From positions 1 through 32,199 of the forward strand of contig JACPRB010000285.1 in NCBI GenBank assembly GCA_016190155.1: DNA of 32,199 bases. Direction: 5' to 3'. Shown here piece by piece: positions 1 through 9,648 of the stretch. This stretch comes from Planctomycetota bacterium (GTDB lineage: Bacteria > Planctomycetota > MHYJ01 > JACPRB01). Numbering within the stretch: position 1 is the first letter of the stretch; each line of letters starts with the position of its first letter. The translations under genes were made by a program, and so were the position numbers. The notes below the pieces were generated by a model. The model ran no database searches. It had not been told where the DNA came from and saw nothing but the letters and a program-made list of their open reading frames with translations.

Positions 1-594
1 CTGGACCAGCCGTTCTTCGTGCTGGCCACCCAGAACCCGATCGAGCAGGAGGGCACGTATCCGCTGCCGGAGGCCCAGCTCGACCGGTTCATGTACAACA
101 TCATGGTGGGCTATCCGACGGAGGACGAAGAGCTGGAGATCATGAAGCTCACCACGAGCGGCTTCGACGTGAAGCTCCAGTCCATCCTGAGCGCCGGCGA
201 AATCCTCCAGCTGCAGCAGATCGTTCGCCGCGTGCCCATCGCGGATCACGTGACCAAGTACGCCATGGCCCTGGCGCGGGCCACGCGCGTGACGCAGGGG
301 GGCGTGCCCGAGTTCATCAAGGAGTGGGTCCAGTGGGGCGCCGGGCCGCGCGCCAGCCAGTACCTGATCATCGGCGCCAAAGCCCACGCCGTGCTCAAGG
401 GGCGCTACTACGTCACGATCGAGGACGTCCGCGCGGTCGCTCATCCGGTGCTGCGCCATCGCATCATCACGAACTTCTCCGCCGAGGCCGAAGGGGTCAC
501 GACGGACAAGGTCGTCGACAAGCTGCTGGAGGTGATTCCCGCGAAGGAGGCGGAGCTGGAGAAGGTGCCGGGGCTGCCGAAGGTGACGAGCTAG
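1..594 (+). CDS. MoxR-family AAA+ ATPase, C-terminal part (5' end truncated by window edge)
   Basis: Frame is open to the window start; FFVLATQNPIEQEGTYPLPEAQLDRFMYNIMVGYPT is the typical MoxR sensor/AAA_3 motif; DUF58 and VWA genes follow. Confidence 0.93.
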   Translation: MDQPFFVLATQNPIEQEGTYPLPEAQLDRFMYNIMVGYPTEDEELEIMKLTTSGFDVKLQSILSAGEILQLQQIVRRVPIADHVTKYAMALARATRVTQGGVPEFIKEWVQWGAGPRASQYLIIGAKAHAVLKGRYYVTIEDVRAVAHPVLRHRIITNFSAEAEGVTTDKVVDKLLEVIPAKEAELEKVPGLPKVTS

Positions 595-595
595 C

Positions 596-1501
596 ATGCC
601 CGAAAACCCGCAGAAGTTCCTCGATCCCAAGATCCTCAACAAGGTCACGCGCCTGGACCTCAAGGCGCGGCACATCGTCGAGGGCTTCGTCGCGGGCATG
701 CACAAGAGCCCCTACCGCGGATTTTCCGTCGAGTTCGCCGCGCATCGCGAGTACAGTCCCGGGGACGACCTCAAGCACCTCGATTGGAAGGTCTTCGGCC
801 GCAGCGACCGCCTCTACGTCAAGCAGTACGAGCTGGAGACGAACCTGCGCTCGCACGTGCTGCTCGACACCTCGGAGTCGATGGACTACAAGAGCGGCGA
901 GCTGTCCAAGCTGGAGCTGGCGTGCTTCATCGCCGCGTCGATGTCCTACCTCATCCTGCGCCAGCAGGATTCCGTGGGCATCGTCACCTTCGACAAGGAG
1001 GTCAAGAGCAAGGTCCCCAGCTCCTCGAGCATGGGACACCTGCGCGCGATCCTGGGGACGCTGGCGGGCGCCAGCGCGCAGAACAAGACGGACCTCGCGA
1101 CGGTGCTGCACGTCATGGCGGAGCGGCTGAAGCGGCGCGGGTTGGTGATCCTGATCAGCGACCTCTTCGACGATCCGGACAAGATCCTCAAGGGCCTGCA
1201 GCACTTCCGCAGCCGGCGCCACGACGTCATCGTCTTTCACGTGCTCGACGAATACGAGCTGACGTTCCCGTTCCAGCGTATGACGCTCTTCGAGGGGATG
1301 GAGGAGTATCCCAAGCTCCTGGTGGATCCGCGGGCGCTGCGCCAGGCGTATCTCGAGGAGGTCGATCGGTTTTGCCAGAAGCTGCGCCGCGGATGCGTGC
1401 AGCAGATGGTCGACTACGTGCAGATCTCGACGGACCGGCAGCTCGACGTGGAACTGACGAAGTATCTCGCGTCGCGGTTGGCGACGGGGAGACAGCATTG
1501 A
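596..1501 (+). CDS. DUF58 domain-containing protein
   Basis: ATG 1 nt after MoxR stop; motif FSVEFAAHREYSPGDDLKHLDWKVFGRSDRLYVKQYELETN plus VWA-like LLDTSESMDY; MoxR-DUF58 neighbourhood. Confidence 0.93.
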   Translation: MPENPQKFLDPKILNKVTRLDLKARHIVEGFVAGMHKSPYRGFSVEFAAHREYSPGDDLKHLDWKVFGRSDRLYVKQYELETNLRSHVLLDTSESMDYKSGELSKLELACFIAASMSYLILRQQDSVGIVTFDKEVKSKVPSSSSMGHLRAILGTLAGASAQNKTDLATVLHVMAERLKRRGLVILISDLFDDPDKILKGLQHFRSRRHDVIVFHVLDEYELTFPFQRMTLFEGMEEYPKLLVDPRALRQAYLEEVDRFCQKLRRGCVQQMVDYVQISTDRQLDVELTKYLASRLATGRQH

Positions 1502-1537
1502 GGACCCAGAGGGTGACAGAGGACCCAGAGAAGAACC
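1500..1537. repeat. Short tandem repeat gaggacccagag x2 (period 19) in the DUF58-VWA spacer
   Basis: gaggacccagag at 1500-1511 and again at 1519-1530; resembles the cagagg-rich element at ~23.6 kb. Confidence 0.6.
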
Positions 1538-1558
1538 TCCTTATGGAAAGCGACGCTC

Positions 1559-3814
1559 GTGGGCTTCTTTAATCCATCCTTGCTCTGGTTCGCGCTCGGG
1601 GGGGCGATCCCGGTCATCATCCACCTCTTGCACCGGCAGAAGTACCGCCGCGTGCGGTGGGCCGCGATGGAATTCTTGCTGGCGGCGCTCAAGAAGACCC
1701 AGCGGCGGCTGCGCATCGAAAATCTGTTACTCCTGCTGGTGCGGATCCTGATCATGGTGATCCTGGCGCTGGCCCTGTCCCGGCCGTTCTTCCGGGAGGC
1801 GCCGCTGGAGGCGCTCGCCGAGAGCGATACGCATCACCTCTTCGTGATCGACAACAGCGCCTCCATGGCCTTCAAGAAGGCCCAGGAGTCCAGTCTGGAC
1901 GTGGCGAAGAAGACCGCGCTGAAGAAGCTCGAGGAGCTGCGCAAGCTCACCGAACAGGACAAGATCTCCGTCCTGCTGATGTCGAATTACCCGGAGGTCT
2001 TCGTCCCCGAGTCCAACAAGAAAGACCTCGTGCACCAGCGCATCAACGAGATCCGGCTGTCCCACTTCGGGACGAGCGCCCTGGCGACGTTCCAGAAGAT
2101 CGCCGAGGTCATCGAGAAGTCGAAGAACCAGGACAAACGCGTCTATCTCTTCACCGATCTGCAGCGCAACGCGTGGGACGCGGCGGACGAAACCGAGGCC
2201 CGCCGGTTCGCGGAGCTCACGAAGTCCCTGACCTCGCGCGACAGCGTCAAGGTGTATCTCATCGACGTCGGCACCGAAGGCGCCGAGAACCGCGCCGTCG
2301 TCGACCTGCGCGTGGAGAACCCCCTCGTCACGATGAAGGATTCCACGCGCTTCGCCGCGGACGTGCACAACTGGTCGAACGTCAGCCATCCGTCCGTGAC
2401 GGTCAACTTGATGGTCGACGGCGCGCTCGTCAAGACGGAGAGCGTCGCGCTGCCCGCCCAGTCGACGATCAGCGTCTCGTTCAAAGTCGATTTCGTGGAG
2501 GCGGGCGCCCATCACGTGCAGGTGTCCACGGAGCCGGACTTCCTCGACGTCGACGACCGCCGGACGTTCGCGCTGGAGGTGAAGGACGGCGTGGTCGGCC
2601 TGCTCGTCGACGGGGAGCCCGGCAACGCCCCGTGGTCGGGGGAGATCGACTACCTGCGGTTCGTCCTGGAGTTCTCGGATCTGTTCAAGCTGGACCGGCC
2701 GGTCACGCCGGAGATGTTCGAGACGGATCACCTGGAGCGGACCGACTTCATCGCGCTGTGCAACGTGCAGAGCCTCACGCAGGAGAAGGTCGAGAAGCTG
2801 GAGCAATTCGTGCACGGCGGAGGGGGGCTGCTCATCTCCGTCGGCGGGCGCGTGGATCGCGGCTGGTACAACGAGTTCCTGTGGAAGGAAGGCAAGGGGC
2901 TGCTGCCGGCCATGCTGGGCGAGAGCGCGGGGACTTCGCCCGAGGAGGACCAGCCCGTGCCGGTGCGCGTCCAGAGCTACCGGGAGGCGCATCCGATCTT
3001 CCGCACGTTCAGCAAGGGTCTGGCCAAGGCCCCGCGCGAATTGGTGTTCTACCAGTACTTCCGGCTGGAGAAGTTCGACGCCGAGGACGTCGTCGCGCGG
3101 CTCGACGACAATTTCGCGACGCCCCTGTGGGTGGAGAAGCGGTTCGGCGAAGGGCGCGTGCTGCTCTACAACAGCACCATGGACGACGGCTGGAATCTGC
3201 AGGTGCCGGGGCGCCCGCCCTACGTCGTCATGATGAAGACGGCGTGCGAGCACCTCGGCGCGCGGCCGTCGGGCCTTCGCAACCTCTTCATCGGCGACTT
3301 CATCGGGTTGCAGATGACCGCCGACAAGTTCCAGAACACGTTCACGCTGGACACGCCCGGCGAGGGACAGATCTCCATTTCTCCTGAAGTGCCCAAGCGG
3401 GAAGGCGGGACGTTCTGGATCAAGTATCCCACGCCTCCGCCGGAGCATCCGGTGGAAAGACCCGACTCCATCGAGAATGAAGGCCTTCGCAGCGCCGGCC
3501 TGTACAAGCTCGACAGGCTCAACCCCAGGCCGGAGGAACGTCCGGTGGCCTACTTCGCCGTCAACATGCCGCCGCGCGTCGTCTCGCCGGAGGAATTGCA
3601 TCGCGCCGAGGGGAACCTCGCGCGGATTCCCGTCGCCGAGATCCGCCGCCGGTGGCCGGACTTCCGCTTCGAGCTCATCGGAGAGAAGGTCGGCGAGGAA
3701 GTGGCGTTGACGCCTCCCGCGGCGGGACTGTGGAAGTATCTGCTCTATGTGCTGGTCGGGCTGCTCGGCCTGGAATCGGTACTGGCGTGGCTGTTCGGCA
3801 GGGCGAAGCAATGA
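1559..3814 (+). CDS. BatA-like membrane protein with VWA domain (Aerotolerance-type N-terminus)
   Basis: GTG start; N-terminal MGFFNPSLLWFALGGAIPVIIHLLHRQKYRRVRWAAMEFL is the BatA N-terminal signature; FVIDNSASMAF MIDAS-like motif; C-terminal TM. Confidence 0.9.
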   Translation: MGFFNPSLLWFALGGAIPVIIHLLHRQKYRRVRWAAMEFLLAALKKTQRRLRIENLLLLLVRILIMVILALALSRPFFREAPLEALAESDTHHLFVIDNSASMAFKKAQESSLDVAKKTALKKLEELRKLTEQDKISVLLMSNYPEVFVPESNKKDLVHQRINEIRLSHFGTSALATFQKIAEVIEKSKNQDKRVYLFTDLQRNAWDAADETEARRFAELTKSLTSRDSVKVYLIDVGTEGAENRAVVDLRVENPLVTMKDSTRFAADVHNWSNVSHPSVTVNLMVDGALVKTESVALPAQSTISVSFKVDFVEAGAHHVQVSTEPDFLDVDDRRTFALEVKDGVVGLLVDGEPGNAPWSGEIDYLRFVLEFSDLFKLDRPVTPEMFETDHLERTDFIALCNVQSLTQEKVEKLEQFVHGGGGLLISVGGRVDRGWYNEFLWKEGKGLLPAMLGESAGTSPEEDQPVPVRVQSYREAHPIFRTFSKGLAKAPRELVFYQYFRLEKFDAEDVVARLDDNFATPLWVEKRFGEGRVLLYNSTMDDGWNLQVPGRPPYVVMMKTACEHLGARPSGLRNLFIGDFIGLQMTADKFQNTFTLDTPGEGQISISPEVPKREGGTFWIKYPTPPPEHPVERPDSIENEGLRSAGLYKLDRLNPRPEERPVAYFAVNMPPRVVSPEELHRAEGNLARIPVAEIRRRWPDFRFELIGEKVGEEVALTPPAAGLWKYLLYVLVGLLGLESVLAWLFGRAKQ

Positions 3815-6417
3815 ACCTCCTCATGGCGCAATCCCGGTCGGAGGAGTGGATCTCCCGATTGCTGGGGATCGACCGGATCAACTTGAGCGACGGCGAGATC
3901 GGCCTGGACTGGCACCACAAGCTCGACGCGTGGGTGATCCTCCTGGTGATCGTTCCGGTCATTCTCGGCTTGGTGTGGTTCCTCTATCGCCGGGAGCGCA
4001 AGGACGTCGGTCCCGGGCCGAAGGTCCTGCTGACGGCGCTGCGCGCGGCGCTCGCGTTGCTCATCTTCCTTCTGCTCCTCGGCCCGATCCTGACGGTCGA
4101 GATCAACAAGATCCGCAAGAGCTACGTGCTCGTCCTGGTGGACGATTCGCTCTCGATGAAGAAGGTGGACGTCCCCAGCCGGGCGGATCAGAAGCTGGGA
4201 CTGGCGAAGGCCGTTCGGCTGCTCCAGGAAGGCGCGAAGGAAGTCACGCCCGAAGTGGAAGCGGCGCTCAAGACGCTGACGCGGGCGGACATCATCCGGC
4301 GCGTCCTGGAAGATCCAGAGCGGCGGATCCTGGACGAGATCGAAGCGAAGCTCAACGTGGCTTACTTCACGTTCTCCAAGGGCGCGCGGGCGGTGGAGAG
4401 CCGCGAGAAGCTGTTCGAGGTGTACAAGCCGGAAAGCATCATCGGCACGGAGACGGCGATCGGCGATTCCATCCGCCAGGCCCTGGCGATGTACAAGGGG
4501 CAGTCCGTCCTGGCGGTCATCGTGCTGTCGGACGGACGGAACAACTTCGGCGCTGAGCTCGGGCAGCACTACATCCCGATCTACACCGTGCTGGCCGGAA
4601 TCCCGCAGGAGACGCGCGACATCGCGCTCATCGAACTCGAGGCGCAGCAGGCGGTGCTCGTCAACGACAAGCTCCCCGTCAAATTCGGCGTCAAGAGCTC
4701 GGGGTACAACGGGCAGGAGATCGACGTCAACCTGCATGTCTACGAGATCAAGGACGCCGCCAAGGAGCTCTCGCTGGACGCCAAGGACGTGGAGACGTAC
4801 CTGCAGGAAAGCTCGCTCGATCAGACCAAGAAGATGACGCTGGACGGCTCGATGCGACAATCCGACGACCTCGTCTGGCAGCCGCGCGAAGCCGGGGAGT
4901 ATCTGCTGATCCTGCGCGTCCCTCCGCGGGAGGAAGAGCGGACGGACCTCAACAACGTGATCGTGCATCGCGTGCGGGTGGCGGACGACAAGATCAAGGT
5001 GCTCTACGTCGAGCATCCGCCGCGGTACGAATACCGTTTCCTCAAGAACGCGCTGATCCGCGACACGAAGATCCTGTGCCATTGCCTTCTGACCAGCGCG
5101 GACGAGGGGTTTCCCCAGGAGCACACGCGCGACCCGGGCGATCCCGACTTCAAGGAGCCGCTCAAGGAATTCCCGCGGACGCTCAAGGAGCTCCTGAAAT
5201 ACGACGTGATCATCATCGGCGACGTCGATCCCGGGCGGTTGGGCGGGCGCGAGGCGTGGGAGAACATCGAGAAGTTCGTGGCCAATTTCGGCGGCGGCGT
5301 GGTCTTCATCTCCGGCGTCATGAACAACCCTCGGACGTTCAAGGACACGCCGTTGGAACGCCTCTTGCCGGTCATCGTCGACGACGCCGGGCGCGACACG
5401 GAGCAGACGTATGAGCGCCAGTTCGGATACAAGCTGACGGACGAGGCGATCGTGCGGTCGGAGGCGCGCGGCGGGGCGCATCCCATCGTCTCTTTCCCCG
5501 CGCTCGGCAACGACCTCAACAGGATCGTGGAGGCGTGGGAGGATCGCGACGGTCGCAACGACGGGCTGGTGGGGGTGCGCTGGTTCCAGAAGGTGGTCAA
5601 GGTCAAGCCGCAGGGCAAGGTGCTCGTGGAGCTGACGGGCGTCCCGCAGCAGGAGACGCAGGCCAAGCGTCCGCCGCTGTTCGTCGCCGCGCACTACGGC
5701 TTCGGCCGCGTCTTCTGGAGCGCGACGGACGAGACGTGGTTGTGGCGTTATCTGGCGGGCGACCAGCCGTGGTTCTATCCGTTCTGGCAGCAAGCCATGT
5801 ACTGGACGCGCTACGGGAAGCTGCTGGGGGCGAAGCGATTCCGGCTGCGTCTGGACAGGCACGACCGCCGGTACATGACCGGCGACTCGGTGAATCTATA
5901 CGTGACGGCGTTCGACAAGAACTTCGAGCTGCTGGGCGATCCGGAGCTGGAGATCTATGTCGAGCCGCCGACGGGCAAGCGTCTGTCGGTCCGCTTGATC
6001 CGCGACAAGGAGCGCAACGGGTACTACGAAGGCAGTTTCAAGCCGACCGAGGTGGGGATGTACCGGGCGTGGGCGGGGGAGCCCGACGACGACTCGACGC
6101 GCGCCACGGAGAAATTCGTGGTGTATATCCCGAATCGGGAAGAGGACGAGCCGATCCTGGATCGCGAGGAGCTGCAGCGGATCGCGCACGCGTCCCATCC
6201 GGCCGAATCGGAGGGCGTGGAACATAAGGAGAGCGAGTGTCCGAACTTCTTCCCGATCGAGAAGGTCGGCGCGCTGCCGGAGGCGCTGAAGGAATCCAAG
6301 CACAGCCTGACGGAGCTCAAGGAGGACGACCTCTGGGACTCGCCGGCGGTGTACATCCTGTTCGGGCTGCTGATCACGATGGAGTGGATTCTGCGGAAGG
6401 CGTGGAGGATGCTGTAA
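3811..6417 (+). CDS. Large membrane protein with VWA and glutamine-amidotransferase-like regions
   Basis: ATGA overlap with previous gene (ATG 3811, TGA 3812-3814), so the true start lies inside the listed ORF 3652-6417; two N-terminal TMs; LVLVDDSLSMKK VWA motif; typical fourth gene of a MoxR-DUF58-VWA operon. Confidence 0.88.
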   Translation: MNLLMAQSRSEEWISRLLGIDRINLSDGEIGLDWHHKLDAWVILLVIVPVILGLVWFLYRRERKDVGPGPKVLLTALRAALALLIFLLLLGPILTVEINKIRKSYVLVLVDDSLSMKKVDVPSRADQKLGLAKAVRLLQEGAKEVTPEVEAALKTLTRADIIRRVLEDPERRILDEIEAKLNVAYFTFSKGARAVESREKLFEVYKPESIIGTETAIGDSIRQALAMYKGQSVLAVIVLSDGRNNFGAELGQHYIPIYTVLAGIPQETRDIALIELEAQQAVLVNDKLPVKFGVKSSGYNGQEIDVNLHVYEIKDAAKELSLDAKDVETYLQESSLDQTKKMTLDGSMRQSDDLVWQPREAGEYLLILRVPPREEERTDLNNVIVHRVRVADDKIKVLYVEHPPRYEYRFLKNALIRDTKILCHCLLTSADEGFPQEHTRDPGDPDFKEPLKEFPRTLKELLKYDVIIIGDVDPGRLGGREAWENIEKFVANFGGGVVFISGVMNNPRTFKDTPLERLLPVIVDDAGRDTEQTYERQFGYKLTDEAIVRSEARGGAHPIVSFPALGNDLNRIVEAWEDRDGRNDGLVGVRWFQKVVKVKPQGKVLVELTGVPQQETQAKRPPLFVAAHYGFGRVFWSATDETWLWRYLAGDQPWFYPFWQQAMYWTRYGKLLGAKRFRLRLDRHDRRYMTGDSVNLYVTAFDKNFELLGDPELEIYVEPPTGKRLSVRLIRDKERNGYYEGSFKPTEVGMYRAWAGEPDDDSTRATEKFVVYIPNREEDEPILDREELQRIAHASHPAESEGVEHKESECPNFFPIEKVGALPEALKESKHSLTELKEDDLWDSPAVYILFGLLITMEWILRKAWRML

Positions 6418-6493
6418 GAGGGTATCTCATTGGAGGACCTCGTCCTTCGGCGAAGATCGATGCGCGCGTTTCCAAGGATCCTGCTCCAGGTCG

Positions 6494-6499
6494 TATAAT
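6494..6499 (+). promoter_or_regulatory. TATAAT -10 element immediately upstream of the ECF sigma start codon
   Basis: TATAAT at 6494-6499, ATG at 6507; the predicted TSS falls at or within ~1 nt of the ATG. Confidence 0.45.
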
Positions 6500-6506
6500 C
6501 CATCCC

Positions 6507-7154
6507 ATGGCTGAATTCGTACGCTTCCAGAGCACCCTCTGGTCGCGCATCCGGCTGGTCCAGCAGCGGGATGCCCGCGCGGTCACGGAGTTCGTCAACC
6601 GCTATCGTCCACCGGTCCTGTACTTCATCCACAACGCCGGTTTCACTGAAACGGACGCGGAGGATCTCGCCCAGGAGGTTTTCACCCGCCTGCTGGCCGA
6701 CGACGCCCTCTCCAAGGCCGACCAGCAGCGCGGACGCTTCCGCAGCTTCCTCATCGCCGTGGCCCGCAACGTGATTCGCGAAGAGCGCCGGCGGCGCCGA
6801 ACCGTCCCCCGAAGCGGGCTCGCGGAACCCGCGGCCCGCGAACCCGCCGACGAGGATTTCGACCACGCCTGGGTCGGCCAGCTGCTCGACTCGGCCCTGC
6901 GCGTCCTGGAGGCGGAGCGCCCGCTGCATCACCGCGCCCTTGCCGCTCATGTCCTGGACGGCAAGACGTACGAGCAGATCGCCGCCGAGCTGGGTCGCTC
7001 GCTGCAGGACGTCAGGAACTTCATCCATCGCAGCCGCCAAAGACTCACGGAGTTGCTTCGCGAGGAGATCTGGCGCTACTCCTCCTCCCGCGAAGAATAC
7101 GAGGACGAAATCCGCGCGTTGGCCCCCTTCCTGCACGCCAAGACGTCACTTTAG
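6507..7154 (+). CDS. RNA polymerase sigma-70 factor, ECF type
   Basis: MAEFVRFQSTLWSRIRLVQQRDARAVTEFVNRYRPPVLYFIHNAGFTETDAEDLAQEVFTRLL region 2; DGKTYEQIAAELGRSLQDVRNFIHRSRQRL region 4. Start chosen inside listed ORF 6237-7154. Confidence 0.88.
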   Translation: MAEFVRFQSTLWSRIRLVQQRDARAVTEFVNRYRPPVLYFIHNAGFTETDAEDLAQEVFTRLLADDALSKADQQRGRFRSFLIAVARNVIREERRRRRTVPRSGLAEPAAREPADEDFDHAWVGQLLDSALRVLEAERPLHHRALAAHVLDGKTYEQIAAELGRSLQDVRNFIHRSRQRLTELLREEIWRYSSSREEYEDEIRALAPFLHAKTSL

Positions 7155-9590
7155 CGGGAGCAGTTCGTTGAGCGCGGGTACCGGCTCTGCGACCCGGCCC
7201 TCAATCCACAGCGGCTCCGGCTCCGCCGCGTCCCCGGGGAGGAAAAGCGCAAAACCCTTCGGCCGTCCCTCCGCGTCGGGCTCGATCTCGCTTCGAATCG
7301 ACGCAACGATCGAAAACCGTCGAGCGCCGCGCAGATCGGCGCCGATGTCGTCGATGCTCCGGCGCGTCCCCGCCGCCAGGGAAAAGAGAATGCGCGGCGA
7401 GCGTCCCTCCGTCTCCAGCGACACGTCGATCGAACCGCGTCCGTCCATGACGGTTGCGTTCGCCTGAAGACGGCACTCGAGGATCGGCCCGGGCGCCTCC
7501 ACCGCGATGACCGCCGTGCACGCGGCCGCCTTGGCCTCCGCGGACGAGAGCAGGGGGCCGATGAAGTGGAACTTCGGCGTCCTCCGGACCACGCTCACCA
7601 CCTTCCTCTGGTCGAGGTCGTACGCCTTTTCCACTCGAACCTCTTCCCACAGCCCGATCGTGACGCCCCGACCGCTCACCGTCAGCCCGCCGTTCCAATA
7701 CTCACGTGCCGACCACCGCCATTCCTTCGAGACGCACCACCGGTCGTCGACGATCAAGTACCCCCTGGAAAGGAGCGCCTGCCGCAGATCTTCGGGCGCG
7801 TACTCACGCCCCTCGAACGAGATCCACGCTATCGGGGCCCGCCCCGCGAGTGCGGCCGCGAGGGGTCCGCTTGCCGGCATTCCCAGTTCACGCCGCACGC
7901 CGCCGTCCCCCGGCTCCTCCGCGAGCGCCCGATAGAGCGCGTACTCCCGATGTCGGGGAAGCCCGTGTTCGCGACACCACTTCGCCAACGCGACGAAGTC
8001 CACCGCCTTGACGGACGCGCGGAGTTTCTCCTGGAAGAGACCTTCCGCAGAGCCGCCTGGTTCGACCGCTTCGATCAGATCTCGCGACACCTCCAGCGGC
8101 TGGTCCTGGAAGACATACCGGATGCGCGTGGTCGTTTCCTCGATCAGGCGCACTTCCTGACGGCGGCCGTCCTTGAACCGCACCAGATCCGGGGCATGGA
8201 CGAGACGCACGTCCGCTTCACGCTCCGCGACGACGGTCTGAAGGGACCGGCGCTCGCGCTCGATGCACTCGGCCGCCTCTTTTCCGATCCGCTCCGTGAG
8301 GAATCGCAGGTCCACCTCCGTGGCGCGATCGCTCGCCAGCAGCTGCTCGGCACGGACACGCTCCGCGTCCGACAGGAACGTCTCCAGGAAGTAGGCCGGC
8401 TGGTCGAAAACGCGCTCGCGAAGATGCGCCTTCAGCGCCGGGGCGATCGCTGGAAGTTCCGGCGGCGCCGGGAGGTCCTCCGTGCTCGCCGGAGGCGGGG
8501 GCTCGTTGAGCGGCGGAAGCGGGGGTAGGGGCGGAGAGATCGTGGGCGCCTCCAGCGCAATGGGAACGGGCTGCGGTGGGACATCGCGCCGGCCGCGCAA
8601 GGCCACCAACACGGACACGATCGCGAGTGCGACGGCGGCCGCGACATAGGGCGCAAACCGGCGACGCGCCGCGACCACCGGCAGCCGCCGGCTGAACCGA
8701 TCGAGGTCGTCCGCCATCTCGGCGGCGGTCTGATAGCGTTGCGTCGGATCCGGCGCCATCGCCTTCGTGATGATGGCCGCCACTTCGGACGGGAGGGAGG
8801 GGTCGAATTCTCGCGGCGGCCGTGGACGTGTCTCGATCACCTTGCGGATGATCTCGAGCGGCGTGGATCCGCCGAACGGCAACACGCCTGTCGCCAGATA
8901 ATAAAAGGTGGATCCAAGCGAAAAGACATCGGATGCCGGCCCCAGCGAGCGCGCCTCGCCGCGCGCTTGCTCGGGCGACATGAACGCCGGCGTTCCGATC
9001 ATCGTTCCGCTCTGGGTCAGCATGCCCTGGGTCGAACCGTCGTATCGCTTGGCCATCCCGAAGTCGGTCAAGTAGGGCTCCCCCTCGGGAGTGATCAGGA
9101 TGTTGCTCGGCTTGACGTCGCGGTGGATAAGGCCGCGGGCGTGCGCGACGCCGAGCGCTCGCGCCGTCTTGAGCATCACGTCGATGAACCGCCGCCGCTC
9201 GATCTTCTCCGCCGGAACGCCGTCCACATAGGCCATGGCGATGTAGAACGCCCGGCCGATCTGGCCGGTCTCGTACACCGGCATGATGTTGGAATGGCGG
9301 AGTTCCATGGCGATGCGCGCTTCCCGCCGGAAGCGGCCCACATCTTCAGGGGTGGCGCTCTTGAGGATTTTCAGCGCTACGCGACGGCCCAGCAACGGAT
9401 CCACGGCAAGATAGACACGACTGAAGCCCCCTTCTCCGATGCGCCGGATCAACCGGTATTTGCCGAAGGGTTTTTCATGGGGGTCGTCTTCGATGAGAGG
9501 CGGAGCCACTCCGCCGGCTACGAACTCCTCCGGAGAGAGGAACCGTCCGCGCAGAAGCAATTCCGCCAGCCTGTGGGATGGCTCCGGCAT
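7146..9590 (-). CDS. Serine/threonine protein kinase with TM, Pro-rich linker and ~400-aa uncharacterised C-terminal region
   Basis: GEGGFSRVYLAVD, HRDVKPSN, DFGMAKR, SPEQARGEA kinase motifs; TM FAPYVAAAVALAIVSVLVALRG; Met at 9588-9590 (MPEPSHRLAELLLRGRFLSPEEF). Confidence 0.92.
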   Translation of the reverse strand: MPEPSHRLAELLLRGRFLSPEEFVAGGVAPPLIEDDPHEKPFGKYRLIRRIGEGGFSRVYLAVDPLLGRRVALKILKSATPEDVGRFRREARIAMELRHSNIMPVYETGQIGRAFYIAMAYVDGVPAEKIERRRFIDVMLKTARALGVAHARGLIHRDVKPSNILITPEGEPYLTDFGMAKRYDGSTQGMLTQSGTMIGTPAFMSPEQARGEARSLGPASDVFSLGSTFYYLATGVLPFGGSTPLEIIRKVIETRPRPPREFDPSLPSEVAAIITKAMAPDPTQRYQTAAEMADDLDRFSRRLPVVAARRRFAPYVAAAVALAIVSVLVALRGRRDVPPQPVPIALEAPTISPPLPPLPPLNEPPPPASTEDLPAPPELPAIAPALKAHLRERVFDQPAYFLETFLSDAERVRAEQLLASDRATEVDLRFLTERIGKEAAECIERERRSLQTVVAEREADVRLVHAPDLVRFKDGRRQEVRLIEETTTRIRYVFQDQPLEVSRDLIEAVEPGGSAEGLFQEKLRASVKAVDFVALAKWCREHGLPRHREYALYRALAEEPGDGGVRRELGMPASGPLAAALAGRAPIAWISFEGREYAPEDLRQALLSRGYLIVDDRWCVSKEWRWSAREYWNGGLTVSGRGVTIGLWEEVRVEKAYDLDQRKVVSVVRRTPKFHFIGPLLSSAEAKAAACTAVIAVEAPGPILECRLQANATVMDGRGSIDVSLETEGRSPRILFSLAAGTRRSIDDIGADLRGARRFSIVASIRSEIEPDAEGRPKGFALFLPGDAAEPEPLWIEGRVAEPVPALNELLPLK

Positions 9591-9648
9591 GGACCCCACG
9601 ATCCTATTATGAACGGAACGACGCTGCAGCGGTCGCGAGCCAGAAAAA

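Noticed and set aside
1727-3811. 694-aa minus-strand ORF, and 3745-5862 minus (705 aa)
   Set aside because: Shadow ORFs opposite the VWA genes; no domain-like motifs, composition biased.
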